A stretch of DNA of 64,000 nucleotides from PKWO01 sp036384915 (GCA_036384915.1 DASVLJ010000063.1:12336-76335), one strand, 5' to 3'; shown: positions 34,241 through 43,058, numbered from the stretch's first letter. The notes: generated by a model from the letters alone, not told the origin. Program-made: numbers and translations.

Positions 34241-34930
34241 GTGAGCGAAAATGTGAAAGATCTTCAGCTGCAACTCACCGAATTGACTTCCAAAGTCAAG
34301 GCGTTGGAGGAGAGCTTCAGCCATGCTTCGGTGCGCAAATGCGACACCCCGGCGCAGCCGTCGCCCGCCTACCACAGCGCGCCCTGCGTTACGTTCTGCG
34401 TGACCTGCCTGCAATGCTATTTCTGCATTCCGTGCATCGTCAATTTCTGCGCCCTGTGCCAGAGCGCGGCGCAAGGCCCGGGCGCGAACGTGGTTTGCGC
34501 ACTGTGCCATCCCACCCCGCAATGCGTCTGCTGCCAGTCATCGTATCAATGCGTCTGCTGCCAGCCGTCGTATCAATGCGTCACGTGCACTCCCTGTGCC
34601 GCGCAGTGCCTGTGTTGCCAGCCGGTGACGCAGTGTCAGCCTGTGACGGCTCTGTGCGCGCAATGCCATCCGACGACACACTGCGTCGCCTGCCACCCGG
34701 TGCAGTTCTGCGTGACATGCACGCCGTGCTATCAATGCACGGCTTGCGGCCCGGTGCATTCGCTGTGCGCGCAATGTTACCCGGCGCCGCAGTGCCAGCC
34801 GGTGACGGCGCAGTGTACCCCTTGCACCCCGTGCACTCCCTGCACGCCTTGCACTCTGTGTACGCCCTGCACACCGTGCCTGGCATGCCAGCCGGTGCAG
34901 TGCGTGTTGAGCGCAACCAGCGACAGTTGA
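34241..34930 (+). CDS. Cys-rich RiPP precursor candidate (46 cysteines)
   Basis: 229 residues. Residues 5-24 form a leader-like helix (LQLQLTELTSKVKALEES) related to that of the upstream gene. From C34 to C221 there are 46 cysteines in short spacings: CVTFCVTCLQCYFC, the tandem unit QCVCCQPSYQCVCC-type, CQPVTQCQPVTALCAQC, and a run of CTPC units near the end (positions about 188-214). Between cysteines lie T, P, Q, V and A, with few charged residues. No signal peptide. The GTG start follows AGGAGA at 34229-34234. Next to a YcaO cyclodehydratase this is best read as a TOMM-type precursor whose cysteines become azolines. A metal-binding or disulfide-rich structural protein is the main alternative. 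Confidence 0.75.
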   Translation: MSENVKDLQLQLTELTSKVKALEESFSHASVRKCDTPAQPSPAYHSAPCVTFCVTCLQCYFCIPCIVNFCALCQSAAQGPGANVVCALCHPTPQCVCCQSSYQCVCCQPSYQCVTCTPCAAQCLCCQPVTQCQPVTALCAQCHPTTHCVACHPVQFCVTCTPCYQCTACGPVHSLCAQCYPAPQCQPVTAQCTPCTPCTPCTPCTLCTPCTPCLACQPVQCVLSATSDS

Positions 34931-34945
34931 TCTGACGGCAGGGAA

Positions 34946-34970
34946 GGGCGCCGCCCAAGCGGCGGCGCCC
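34946..34970 (+). terminator. Strong hairpin between precursor and cyclodehydratase
   Basis: GGGCGCCGCC (34946-34955) pairs perfectly with GGCGGCGCCC (34961-34970) around a five-base loop, 15 bases after the precursor stop. There is no T-run, so it probably protects or attenuates rather than fully terminates. This gives more precursor than enzyme, a common plan in RiPP operons. Confidence 0.55.
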
Positions 34971-35014
34971 GCAGAGGCAGCAGCAAAATCCGCAGCGCAC
35001 CACGCGACTACACT

Positions 35015-37486
35015 ATGAAGACACTTCAACTATCTCCGGCCGCCACCATCACTCCCAATCCCCAGGGTGTGTTGCTGCAATCCGATCTGGGCGACTTCCA
35101 ACTGCATGGACAGGACGTGCGCGAGTTCGTCACCAATATCGTCCCGTTGCTGCAGGGGCAGTACGACCGGGAACAGCTGTGCGAACAATTGCCGGGCTAT
35201 GCCGACCAGAGCATCATCGCGGTGCTTGACCTGCTCAAGCAGCACGGTCTGCTCGAGGAAGTCGACGATGCCGGCGGTTTCATGCCGCCCTGGCAGCCGC
35301 ACGAGCGCTTTCTCAATGCCTGGCCGCAGGCTGGAAGGAAACCCTCCGACAGTCTGCGCGACGCGCGCCTGTTGGTGATCGGGCTGGAGCCCTGGTCGGT
35401 CAAGATGGTCGACGAGCTGGCCAACGCCGGCGTCGGCCATATGCATTTGCTGGACAATGAAGCGCTGGGCAGGGACGACGTGCTATGCCATCGCCCGCTG
35501 GGCCACGACAACATCGGCAAGCCGCGCGCGCAAGTGCTGCAAGCGCTGCTGCGGCAACAGGCGCCGTGGTGCGATGTAACGGCCGGCCGGCTTGAGACCG
35601 ACGATACGGGAAAGCTGGCGCAGGAACATGAAAATGAAAGCGGCGAGTCCTGGGACCTGGTGCTCGTTACTTTGAGCAAGGAAGCGCAGTTCTGGCTGCG
35701 CAAGGCGTCCGACTATATCGACGAAGGCGGCCATCAGGCCCTGTACGGCAGCCTGGACGGGTTGGAATCGTGGATCGGTCCGCTGGTCACGCCGGAGCGC
35801 GCCGGCTGCTGGAATTGCCTGCGGCTGCGCCGCCTGGGTGCGGCGCACCAGCCTTCGCTGGCGCACGAATTGGAAAAGGCGGCGCTGGAAAGCCGGCAGA
35901 CCAGCCGCGCGCGTACGCTCTTGAGCCCGATGGCGGTCATGGCGGGCCAGCAACTGGCCATGGAAGCGTTGAAGCTGCTGCTGCAATACACGGCGTCGAC
36001 GCTGGCGGGCCAGGTGCTGGTGCAAAACCTGGTGACCGGGGAGAGCAAGCAGCACAAGATCATTCCCATGCCCTGGTGCGAAGTGTGCGGGCATCGGCAC
36101 GAGGCGCCAGTGCCGCGTTCGGCGCCGTATGTGCCGCAAATCGGTGTCATGAGCGGCGCCATGAGCGCCGTTGCCGCATATGCGCCGGCGGGCCGCAATC
36201 CGCTCGGCGAGGTGGCGACGCTCGAACAACTGAAGACGCTGCTGGCCGGCTGGATCGACCCGGTGACCGGCATCATCCGCCAGTTGACCGGGCATTTGCC
36301 GTCGCTTCCCGAATTTCCCGTCACGGCTTCGGCCGGCCTGGCGACGTTCACCGCCGGCAGCTTCGACCCGCGCGCGATGGGGCAGATCGGCTCCGGTAAG
36401 GGGCTCGACGAGGTGTCGGCCCACATCAGCGCCGTCGGCGAAGCGATCGAACGCTATTCCGCGGCGCGTTACCGCACCGAAGACTTGACCTATGCGCGCA
36501 TGAGCGAATTGAACGGCGACGTCGTCGACCCGGACAAGCTGGTGCTGTATTCCAAGAAGCAGTATGGCATGCCCAATTTCCCCTTTTCGCCCTGGCGCGC
36601 GCACCAGAAGATCCACTGGGCCCGGGGTAATTGGTTGGGTTCGGCAAAGCCGGTGTGGGTGCCGGCCCTGGTGAGCTACTTCAACTTCACCTCGCCTTAC
36701 CAGGAACAGTTCAGCCAGGTGTCGTCCAACGGCCTGGCCGCGGGCCAGAACGACGAAGACGCGGCGATCCGCGCGACCTACGAATTGATCGAGCGCGACG
36801 CCATGATGCTCACCTGGTATGCGCAGCTACCGTGCCGGCGCCTGGCCATCGACAGCCAATATCAGGGCAAGATGCGCCTGATGATAGACAGCCTGGCCTC
36901 GCGCGGCGTGCAGCTCGAGCTCTATCTGCTCGATGTCGGCATCCATGTGCCCACGGTGGTCTGCCTGGGGTTGGGCGACGGCATGACCGCGCCGGCCGTT
37001 TCGGTCGCGCTGGCGACCCACGGCGACATCCAGGTCGCCATGCGCAAGGCCTTGCTGGAGCAGGGCCACGTCATCCCCTACCTGTGCCACCTGATGCGAA
37101 CCGGGCACAGGATTCCCCAGCATGTGCACGAAGTGCAGACGCTGGAGGATCATGCAGCCTACTACTTCTCCAGCAACAAGGCGGCAGCCTTCGATTTCAT
37201 GCGCCAGAACGCGGCCATGTCCATGGACCCGGGCCAGTGGCCCTATCCCCTGGTACAGGATGCAGCCGACTTGCGCCGGCGCGTACAGGCCGCCGGTGCC
37301 GACGTGGCGATCGTCGACGTGACCGCACCCGACGTGGCCTTGAGCCCGTTCCGCGTAGCGCGCGCCGTGGGTGTGAGCATGCAGCCCATCCACTTCGGCG
37401 AACAGTTCAAGCGCGTCGACAATCCAAGGCTGCGCAAGCTGCTCAACGGGCGCCCGGTGAACATGCAGCCGCATCCGGTTGCGTGA
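35015..37486 (+). CDS. Fused TOMM cyclodehydratase (E1-like partner + YcaO)
   Basis: 823 residues. The N-terminal half (about 1-400) is the E1-ubiquitin-activating-like, leader-binding partner with a tetracysteine zinc site, C265xxC268 (GCWNC) and C355xxC358 (CEVC). The second half (about 430-823) is a SagD-type YcaO domain; the ATP-site motifs are GSGKGLDEVSAHISAVGEAIERYSA (from 459) and EDAAIRATYELIERDA. The C-terminus reads NMQPHPVA, close to the PxP-rich tail of azoline-forming YcaOs. The enzyme uses ATP to cyclise Cys, Ser or Thr to azolines on a leader-bearing substrate. The next gene follows after 17 bases. No upstream ribosome site is obvious, which may further limit expression. Confidence 0.88.
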   Translation: MKTLQLSPAATITPNPQGVLLQSDLGDFQLHGQDVREFVTNIVPLLQGQYDREQLCEQLPGYADQSIIAVLDLLKQHGLLEEVDDAGGFMPPWQPHERFLNAWPQAGRKPSDSLRDARLLVIGLEPWSVKMVDELANAGVGHMHLLDNEALGRDDVLCHRPLGHDNIGKPRAQVLQALLRQQAPWCDVTAGRLETDDTGKLAQEHENESGESWDLVLVTLSKEAQFWLRKASDYIDEGGHQALYGSLDGLESWIGPLVTPERAGCWNCLRLRRLGAAHQPSLAHELEKAALESRQTSRARTLLSPMAVMAGQQLAMEALKLLLQYTASTLAGQVLVQNLVTGESKQHKIIPMPWCEVCGHRHEAPVPRSAPYVPQIGVMSGAMSAVAAYAPAGRNPLGEVATLEQLKTLLAGWIDPVTGIIRQLTGHLPSLPEFPVTASAGLATFTAGSFDPRAMGQIGSGKGLDEVSAHISAVGEAIERYSAARYRTEDLTYARMSELNGDVVDPDKLVLYSKKQYGMPNFPFSPWRAHQKIHWARGNWLGSAKPVWVPALVSYFNFTSPYQEQFSQVSSNGLAAGQNDEDAAIRATYELIERDAMMLTWYAQLPCRRLAIDSQYQGKMRLMIDSLASRGVQLELYLLDVGIHVPTVVCLGLGDGMTAPAVSVALATHGDIQVAMRKALLEQGHVIPYLCHLMRTGHRIPQHVHEVQTLEDHAAYYFSSNKAAAFDFMRQNAAMSMDPGQWPYPLVQDAADLRRRVQAAGADVAIVDVTAPDVALSPFRVARAVGVSMQPIHFGEQFKRVDNPRLRKLLNGRPVNMQPHPVA

Positions 37487-37503
37487 TTAAAAGGAGATCT
37501 TGC

Positions 37504-38469
37504 ATGAGAGTGCTGGTTTGCGGCAGCAACTACGGCGCCACCTATATCCGTGCCTTGGCGGGCAGGCGGGACGGACTTATCCTGGCAGGCATCCTCTCCA
37601 CCGGCGGCGCCCGTTCGCTCGCCTATGCGCGCGAGGCGAGGGTGCCGCATTTCGCCGGTGTCGATACCGTCCCCGTCGGCAGCGTAGATATCGCCTGCGT
37701 GGCCGTGCCGGGAGAAGCAGGCCACCAGCTTGCGCTGGCCTTGCTCGCCAAGGGCATCCACGTGATGTGCGAGCATCCCATCGGGCCGGAGCGGATGCGC
37801 GAGGCGCTGCTTTTCGCGCAGCAACAGCAGCGCGTGTTCCAGGTCAACGCCCACTTTGCCGACCTGGCCGCGCCGCAGGCGTTCTACCGGTCGCTTGCCG
37901 TTGCCGCCCAAGTCGGGCCGCCTTTGCACCTCGACCTGGCGGTCAACCTGCGCACGCTCTACTCGGGGCTCGATCTCGTCGGGCGCGCGCTCGGCTCGCT
38001 AGACGGCGTCCAGCTTATCGCGCGTGGCGGCGTAGGCGACATTCCGGCACCGTTCGCAACCCTGCACCTTCAGGGCCCGGCGCAACGCATCTCGCTGCTG
38101 TGCCAGAACTTCGCCTCCGCCGCCGACGACGGCAGCGCCACGCTGCTCAACCATCGCTGCAGCGCCACCTTTGCCCACGGCAACCTGCTGCTGGCGGAAA
38201 CCAACGGCCCGGTACTATGGTTTCCGTCGCCGGTATCCATGCCACCGCAGCAATGGCGCGCCTGGCTGCCGGTCGAGACGGCGCAACCCGATTCGGCGCA
38301 GCTGCAGCAGCAGCGCGACCAGGCCAACCTGTCGGCGCTGGCCGCGATGACAGCGGCGATCCATGGGCAGGCGCGGCCCGCGCACCAGGAGCCCGCATAC
38401 CTGATTGCGCTCGCGGCCCTTTGGGAACAGGTGCTGGTTGCGCTGCAGCCCGGTTTGGCAAACCGATAG
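37504..38469 (+). CDS. Thiazolinyl imide reductase-like oxidoreductase (Irp3/PchG type)
   Basis: 321 residues of the Gfo/Idh/MocA-related thiazolinyl imide reductase family. A Rossmann start (VLVCGSNYGATYIRAL), the family line GIHVMCEHPIGPERM with the EHP motif, and VNAHFADLAAPQAFYRSL are visible. Known relatives (Irp3/YbtU, PchG) reduce a thiazoline ring to a thiazolidine with NADPH during yersiniabactin or pyochelin assembly. No NRPS genes lie here; its neighbours are a YcaO enzyme and a Cys-rich precursor, so I infer that it reduces peptide thiazolines. AAGGAG at 37491-37496 decides the ATG 37504 start. The frame is open upstream through the YcaO gene, but only as a shadow. Confidence 0.82.
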   Translation: MRVLVCGSNYGATYIRALAGRRDGLILAGILSTGGARSLAYAREARVPHFAGVDTVPVGSVDIACVAVPGEAGHQLALALLAKGIHVMCEHPIGPERMREALLFAQQQQRVFQVNAHFADLAAPQAFYRSLAVAAQVGPPLHLDLAVNLRTLYSGLDLVGRALGSLDGVQLIARGGVGDIPAPFATLHLQGPAQRISLLCQNFASAADDGSATLLNHRCSATFAHGNLLLAETNGPVLWFPSPVSMPPQQWRAWLPVETAQPDSAQLQQQRDQANLSALAAMTAAIHGQARPAHQEPAYLIALAALWEQVLVALQPGLANR

Positions 38470-38495
38470 GCGATATCCATTTACTTCAAGGAGGC

Positions 38496-39587
38496 ATGAT
38501 GAAATTAAATGCACTGCGCGGCCCGGTTCCAAGTGCCGCGTCCGGTCTGAAGGTCGCCACGGTCGGCGTCGGCAAGACGCCTGGACAAATCGCCTTCAAC
38601 CCTGTCACCAAGTCTGCCTTCGTAGTCGACACGAACGGCAACAGCGTCACCGTGATCGGTGCCGGGAACAGCACCAGCACGATCGCGGTGCAGGATGCGC
38701 CGACCGATATCGTCGCCAATCCCGTGACCGGCAACGTCTACGTGATGAATAGCGGCAGCAACAGCATCACGGCGATCTACAAGAACGGCTACACGATAAA
38801 CATCCCGACGTGGACCAGCGAATACGACGCGATGGCGCTCAATCCCGCCACCAATACGCTCTACGTCGGCCATATGAACCAGGCTTGCGTCACGGCCATC
38901 GACCTTGACACCCTGTATATCAGTACCATTCCGGCCAGCTACCCCGGCTTCATCGCCATCGCCGTCAATGCGGAGACGAACCGAATCTATGCGGCGAACA
39001 TGAACAGCGATGCCAACTATGTCCTGGCTATCGACGGCACGGACAATTCCGCCTCCGTCATCGGCGTGGGCGACTATCCGGCCAGCGTGGTCGTCAACCC
39101 TGCCGCCAACACCGTCTACGTCGGTAATCTTCAAAGCCGCAGCACGTCGGTGATCGATGGCACCGACAACACGGTCATCGCCACGATCAGCGGCGCGGGG
39201 AGCGGCGCCGGACCCGGCATCGTCTCCGTGCTCGACAGTGCCACCGGCACGATCTACGGCTATACGCAATTCAAGACGCCGCCGGTTTACACCAAGAATG
39301 TGCTGACGGCGATCGATTGCGCCACCAACCAGGCGACGGAAGTCTTCGAGCCGGCGAGCGTTCCGAGCGGCGGCGCCCTCGCCGTCAATGCCGTGACCGG
39401 CAAAATCTACATGGCGCCCGGCAGCGGCAATCAAATATACGTATTTGACGGCAAGAACATTAACGCCGCGCCGACGCCTATCACGGTCGGCAATTCACCG
39501 ACATATCTTGCCATCGATGAGGCGACGAACACGGTTTACGTATCGAATTGGTTCGACAATACCGTGTCCGTCATCACGGGGAGCTAG
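38496..39587 (+). CDS. YVTN-type beta-propeller protein closing the RiPP-like cluster
   Basis: 363 residues. About eight repeats of the form NPVTxxxYVxNxxxxSVTVI are visible (NPVTKSAFVVDTNGNSVTVI, NPVTGNVYVMNSGSNSITAI, NPATNTLYVGHMNQACVTAI and others), predicting a seven- or eight-bladed propeller like YncE. No signal peptide is seen, so it should be cytoplasmic, unlike most YVTN proteins. ATG 38496 or ATG 38499 follows AAGGAGG (38488-38494). It is 26 bases after the reductase and clearly in the same operon. It may bind or present the modified product; no enzyme motif is apparent. Confidence 0.78.
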   Translation: MMKLNALRGPVPSAASGLKVATVGVGKTPGQIAFNPVTKSAFVVDTNGNSVTVIGAGNSTSTIAVQDAPTDIVANPVTGNVYVMNSGSNSITAIYKNGYTINIPTWTSEYDAMALNPATNTLYVGHMNQACVTAIDLDTLYISTIPASYPGFIAIAVNAETNRIYAANMNSDANYVLAIDGTDNSASVIGVGDYPASVVVNPAANTVYVGNLQSRSTSVIDGTDNTVIATISGAGSGAGPGIVSVLDSATGTIYGYTQFKTPPVYTKNVLTAIDCATNQATEVFEPASVPSGGALAVNAVTGKIYMAPGSGNQIYVFDGKNINAAPTPITVGNSPTYLAIDEATNTVYVSNWFDNTVSVITGS

Positions 39588-39589
39588 GG

Positions 39590-40151
39590 GCTGTTAACAT
39601 TCAAGAAAATGTGTTTACATTCTGGTTTTGATAGGAAGTCAGAATGATTCGCTGCTTGATAAATGATACCCCATGGGCACGCGTCGAACATCTATTGTCT
39701 GCTGTCGTGCGCCCCGGGGTCACTCGCACAGGCTTTCCATGGCGTGACCTGCCCAGTGAATCGGTCGTTGGGAACGCACATTTATCCGATTCTCCCGATG
39801 GCGCAAGCGGGCGTCGGGGAGCAAATGGTCTATGCGTTGGCCGATGAAACAGATCTGCAAAAATTGTTCATTGACTCGACGATTGTTGCGCCCATCAACA
39901 TTCATCCGCTGCTCAAAAAAACAGGTTCGCAAGCCCTTGGCCGCTCACGTGGCGGACTGAGCACCAAACTCCATGTGGCCATTGATGCGCTGGGGAATCC
40001 CTTGCGCGTCATTCCCACCGCAGGCCAGGTGGCCGATATTGCTTGTGCCTCGGAACCGGTATCCCGGTTTGGCGCGGGCAGGGAGAATGCTGGGGATTGT
40101 GCGGATTTGATTTTTCAAGAAATCAAGGGCGACTCACAGACCTGGCGATGA
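39590..40151 (+). mobile_element. Decayed IS5-family (IS427-like) element
   Basis: Right after the cluster, GGGGCTGTTAACATT at about 39590 looks like an IS terminal end, and 39644-40151 holds a broken transposase: MIRCLINDTPWARVEHLLS and FPWRDLPSE in one frame, then YALADETDLQKLFIDSTIV and KKTGSQALGRSRGGLSTKL in another. These are IS427-group signatures. At least one frameshift, internal loss and a missing C-terminus make it inactive. It probably marks an old rearrangement at the cluster edge. Confidence 0.82.
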
Positions 40152-40311
40152 GGTCATTCCCGCGCTTCGCCGCAACCGGGCGACGCCAACAAGCCGCCGA
40201 TCAAGCGCATCAGCATCGTTGGGAGTAGCCATTGTGGTGGACATCGATGCCTCCAGCGTAGCCTGGCTACGCTGATTGCAGCAAAGCCGCCCGCCGCGTA
40301 CTGAGTCCGCG

Positions 40312-40734
40312 TCAGGCCTCGTGGCGCAGGTTCCACGTGTGCATGGCCGCTTCCAGGCACAGAAGCTGTTCGCGCGAGAGGTCGCCATAGCCGCGCATGC
40401 CCAGGCCGTAGTTGGATTTGTTGCGCGTGGTGACGACGCCGCGTTCGAAATCGATGGCTTCCAGTTCGGACGTCACCATGGGCCGCCCGGTGTGGCTGCC
40501 GTTGCCGACCAGGAACACGGAAGGGCGGTGCGTTTCCTTGTCGGTCATGCAGATCAGAAACCAGTTGTCGATCGTGTGCTTGACGCTGACGATGTCGTGC
40601 CCCTGTATGGCCAAGGCGTCGATTTCCCTAATGTTGGCGAGACGCAGGTGGACCAAGTCTTTCACCTGGTAACTGAGGTGTTCCAACGAATGAGTGGATC
40701 GATCGTGTTGTGCCGGCGATGACAGGTGAACCAT
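40312..40734 (-). CDS. Conserved hypothetical protein
   Basis: 140 residues, no signal peptide or membrane segment. Beta-rich with RLANIREIDALAIQGHDIVSVKHTIDNWFLICMTD and a C-terminal helix (DLSREQLLCLEAAMHTWNLRHEA). I do not recognise a named family. Codon use matches the chromosome rather than the nearby IS remnant. It faces the IS remnant and diverges from gcl. Confidence 0.6.
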   Translation of the reverse strand: MVHLSSPAQHDRSTHSLEHLSYQVKDLVHLRLANIREIDALAIQGHDIVSVKHTIDNWFLICMTDKETHRPSVFLVGNGSHTGRPMVTSELEAIDFERGVVTTRNKSNYGLGMRGYGDLSREQLLCLEAAMHTWNLRHEA

Positions 40735-41272
40735 GCTTTCCTCACAGAGTTGTGGTTGGGCCGGTCTGCGCCGGCCTTCGAATCAATTCCGATCACTCCG
40801 CCTGATCCCCTTTTGGGTGTTGTCTTTTCTGAAATATACTCCCGCTCGGGCGAAAATAGACCTGTAATAATTGACAGCTTGTGTTCCTGGCGGGAATCCG
40901 TACCGCGGCAGGCTTCACCACGGATACAAAAGGCGTGCCAATGCTTCGGCCTGTTCGGCGAAATTGGCGGGGTTCTTTTCACGGAGCTTTTCGAGGTTTT
41001 GGATCTTTCACCGCGATGCAGGAAACGCTGCAAAGTCTTGGCGATGCTCGTTTGAAATTGGCTTCCCGCTCCTGCCGTCTCCGGACGGTGAAACCTCGCT
41101 TCATGCCCTGGCGTGTTGGATTGGCCGGAGCTTGATGCGCCACACGCGCGCCACACCGCCACCACTCGATACCCCCAGTACCGAATCCCCCGACCTTTTG
41201 TCGTCTTATCAAACCACCGCGCCAGGTTTAGCATCGTCTCCAGCGATTCAGGCATTCGATTGGAGAACGAGC
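40735..41272. other. 538-base gap upstream of gcl
   Basis: Several frames cross this region, but none has a ribosome site or recognisable protein. On the minus strand about 40930-41010 reads LEKLREKNPANFAEQAEALARLLYPW, which looks protein-like but lacks a start in frame; it may be a remnant. An A+T-richer patch at 40830-40890 with TTGACA at 40873 could hold the gcl promoter. Confidence 0.35.
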
Positions 41273-43048
41273 ATGGCAAAGATGACGGCGGCGCAGGCGG
41301 CGCTGCATGTGTTGGCGAAAGAGGGTGTAACACAGGCGTTCGGCGTGCCGGGTGCGGCGATCAATCCGTTTTATGCGGCCTTGAAAAAGCAGGGTACCAT
41401 CAGCCACGTGCTGGCGCGCCACGTCGAAGGCGCGGCGCACATGGCCGAAGGCTATACGCGCGCCAGGGCCGGCAATATCGGCGTATGCATCGGCACCTCC
41501 GGCCCGGCCGGCACCGACATGATCACGGGACTGTATTCGGCGCAGGCCGATTCGATTCCCATTCTCTGCATTACAGGCCAGGCGCCGCGCGCGCGGCTGC
41601 ACAAGGAAGACTTCCAGGCGGTCGATATCGAAGCGATTGCCAAGCCCGTCACCAAGTGGGCTGTGACGGTGCGGGAACCGGCCCTGGTGCCGCGCGTATT
41701 TCAGCAGGCCTTCCACGTGATGCGCTCGGGCCGGCCCGGTCCGGTGCTGATCGATTTGCCGTTCGACGTGCAGATGGGCGAGATCGAGTTCGACCCCGAT
41801 ACCTATGCGCCGCTGCCGGTGTACAAGCCCAAGGCCACGCGCGTGCAGATCGAGAAGGCGCTCGCCATGTTCAACGAGGCGGAAGCGCCTCTGATCACGG
41901 CCGGCGGCGGCATCGTCAATGCCGATGCCTCGGCGCTGCTGGTGGAATTTGCCGAAATCACGGGTTGCCCCGTCGTCCCCACGCTGATGGCCTGGGGCGC
42001 GATTCCCGACGACCATCCCCTGATGGCCGGGATGGTCGGCTTGCAGACCAGCCACCGCTACGGTAATGCCACGCTGCTGGCCTCGGACTTTGTGCTCGGC
42101 ATCGGCAATCGCTGGGCCAACAGGCATACGGGATCGATCGACGTGTTCACCAAGGGGCGCAAGTTCGTCCACGTCGATATCGAACCGACACAGATCGGGC
42201 GCGTGTTCGGCCCCGACTACGGCATTGTGTCCGACGCCGGCGCGGCGCTCTCCTTGTTCGTCGAAGTGGCACGCGAATGGGAGGCGGCAGGCAAGCTCAA
42301 GGACCGTTCGGCCTGGGCCGGGCAATGCCGGGAACGCAAGAAGACGCTGTTGCGCCGTACCCACTTCGACAACGTGCCGATCAAGCCGCAGCGCGTCTAT
42401 GAGGAAATGAACAAGGCTTTCGGGCGCGACACCTGCTATGTCAGCACCATCGGCCTGTCGCAGATCGCGGCGGCGCAATTCCTGCACGTGTACCAGCCGC
42501 GCCACTGGATCAATTGCGGCCAGGCCGGCCCGCTCGGCTGGACCGCGCCGGCGGCGCTTGGCGTGTGTGCCGCCGATCCCTCGCGCAAGGTGGTGGCGAT
42601 CTCGGGCGACTACGATTTCCAATTCATGATCGAAGAACTGGCCGTCGGCGCGCAATTCAAGCTGCCCTATCTGCACGTGGTAGTGAACAATTCCTACCTC
42701 GGCCTGATCCGCCAATCGCAGCGCGGGTTCGATATGGATTATTGCGTGCAGCTCTCGTTCGAGAACATCAATGCGCCTGAACTCGGCAGCTATGGCGTGG
42801 ACCACGTTGCCGTGGTCGAGGGCCTGGGCTGCAAAGCGATCCGCGTCACCGAACCCGGCGCCATCCAGGATGCCTTCAAGGAAGCGCAGGCGCTGATGCA
42901 GCAACATCGCGTACCGGTGGTAGTGGAAATCATACTGGAGCGCGTGACCAATATTGCGATGGGCACCGAGCTGACCGACGTCAGCGAATTCGAAGACCTG
43001 GCAACGCAGCCGGGCGATGCGCCCACGGCTATCGCATTGCTCGATTGA
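41273..43048 (+). CDS. gcl: Glyoxylate carboligase (tartronate-semialdehyde synthase)
   Basis: 591 residues, usual length. A thiamine-diphosphate enzyme that condenses two glyoxylate to tartronate semialdehyde and CO2. The TPP-family layout is clear: N-terminal FGVPGAAINPFYAALKKQG, central FAD/nucleotide domain, and C-terminal TPP motif GDYDFQFMIEELAVGAQF...NNSYLGLIRQSQ. As in known Gcl, valine (FGVPGAAIN) stands where most family members carry the catalytic glutamate. ATG 41273 follows GGAGAACG; the frame opens 134 codons earlier without support. First gene of the glyoxylate-to-glycerate set with hyi, glxR and glycerate kinase. Confidence 0.95.
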   Translation: MAKMTAAQAALHVLAKEGVTQAFGVPGAAINPFYAALKKQGTISHVLARHVEGAAHMAEGYTRARAGNIGVCIGTSGPAGTDMITGLYSAQADSIPILCITGQAPRARLHKEDFQAVDIEAIAKPVTKWAVTVREPALVPRVFQQAFHVMRSGRPGPVLIDLPFDVQMGEIEFDPDTYAPLPVYKPKATRVQIEKALAMFNEAEAPLITAGGGIVNADASALLVEFAEITGCPVVPTLMAWGAIPDDHPLMAGMVGLQTSHRYGNATLLASDFVLGIGNRWANRHTGSIDVFTKGRKFVHVDIEPTQIGRVFGPDYGIVSDAGAALSLFVEVAREWEAAGKLKDRSAWAGQCRERKKTLLRRTHFDNVPIKPQRVYEEMNKAFGRDTCYVSTIGLSQIAAAQFLHVYQPRHWINCGQAGPLGWTAPAALGVCAADPSRKVVAISGDYDFQFMIEELAVGAQFKLPYLHVVVNNSYLGLIRQSQRGFDMDYCVQLSFENINAPELGSYGVDHVAVVEGLGCKAIRVTEPGAIQDAFKEAQALMQQHRVPVVVEIILERVTNIAMGTELTDVSEFEDLATQPGDAPTAIALLD

Positions 43049-43058
43049 GGACTCCAAC

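Noticed and set aside
34500..34600. CRISPR-like tandem repeats in the precursor gene
   Set aside because: The repeats are in-frame codon duplications without unique spacers; no cas genes.
34241..34930. Metallothionein or eukaryote-like keratin-associated protein
   Set aside because: Composition is similar, but the leader-like helix and adjacent YcaO enzyme make a RiPP precursor more likely; kept as an alternative only.
34538..35029. Minus-strand open frame opposite the Cys-rich precursor
   Set aside because: Ala/Arg/Cys-rich mirror of the repeats without ribosome site; the plus strand has a ribosome site and cluster context.
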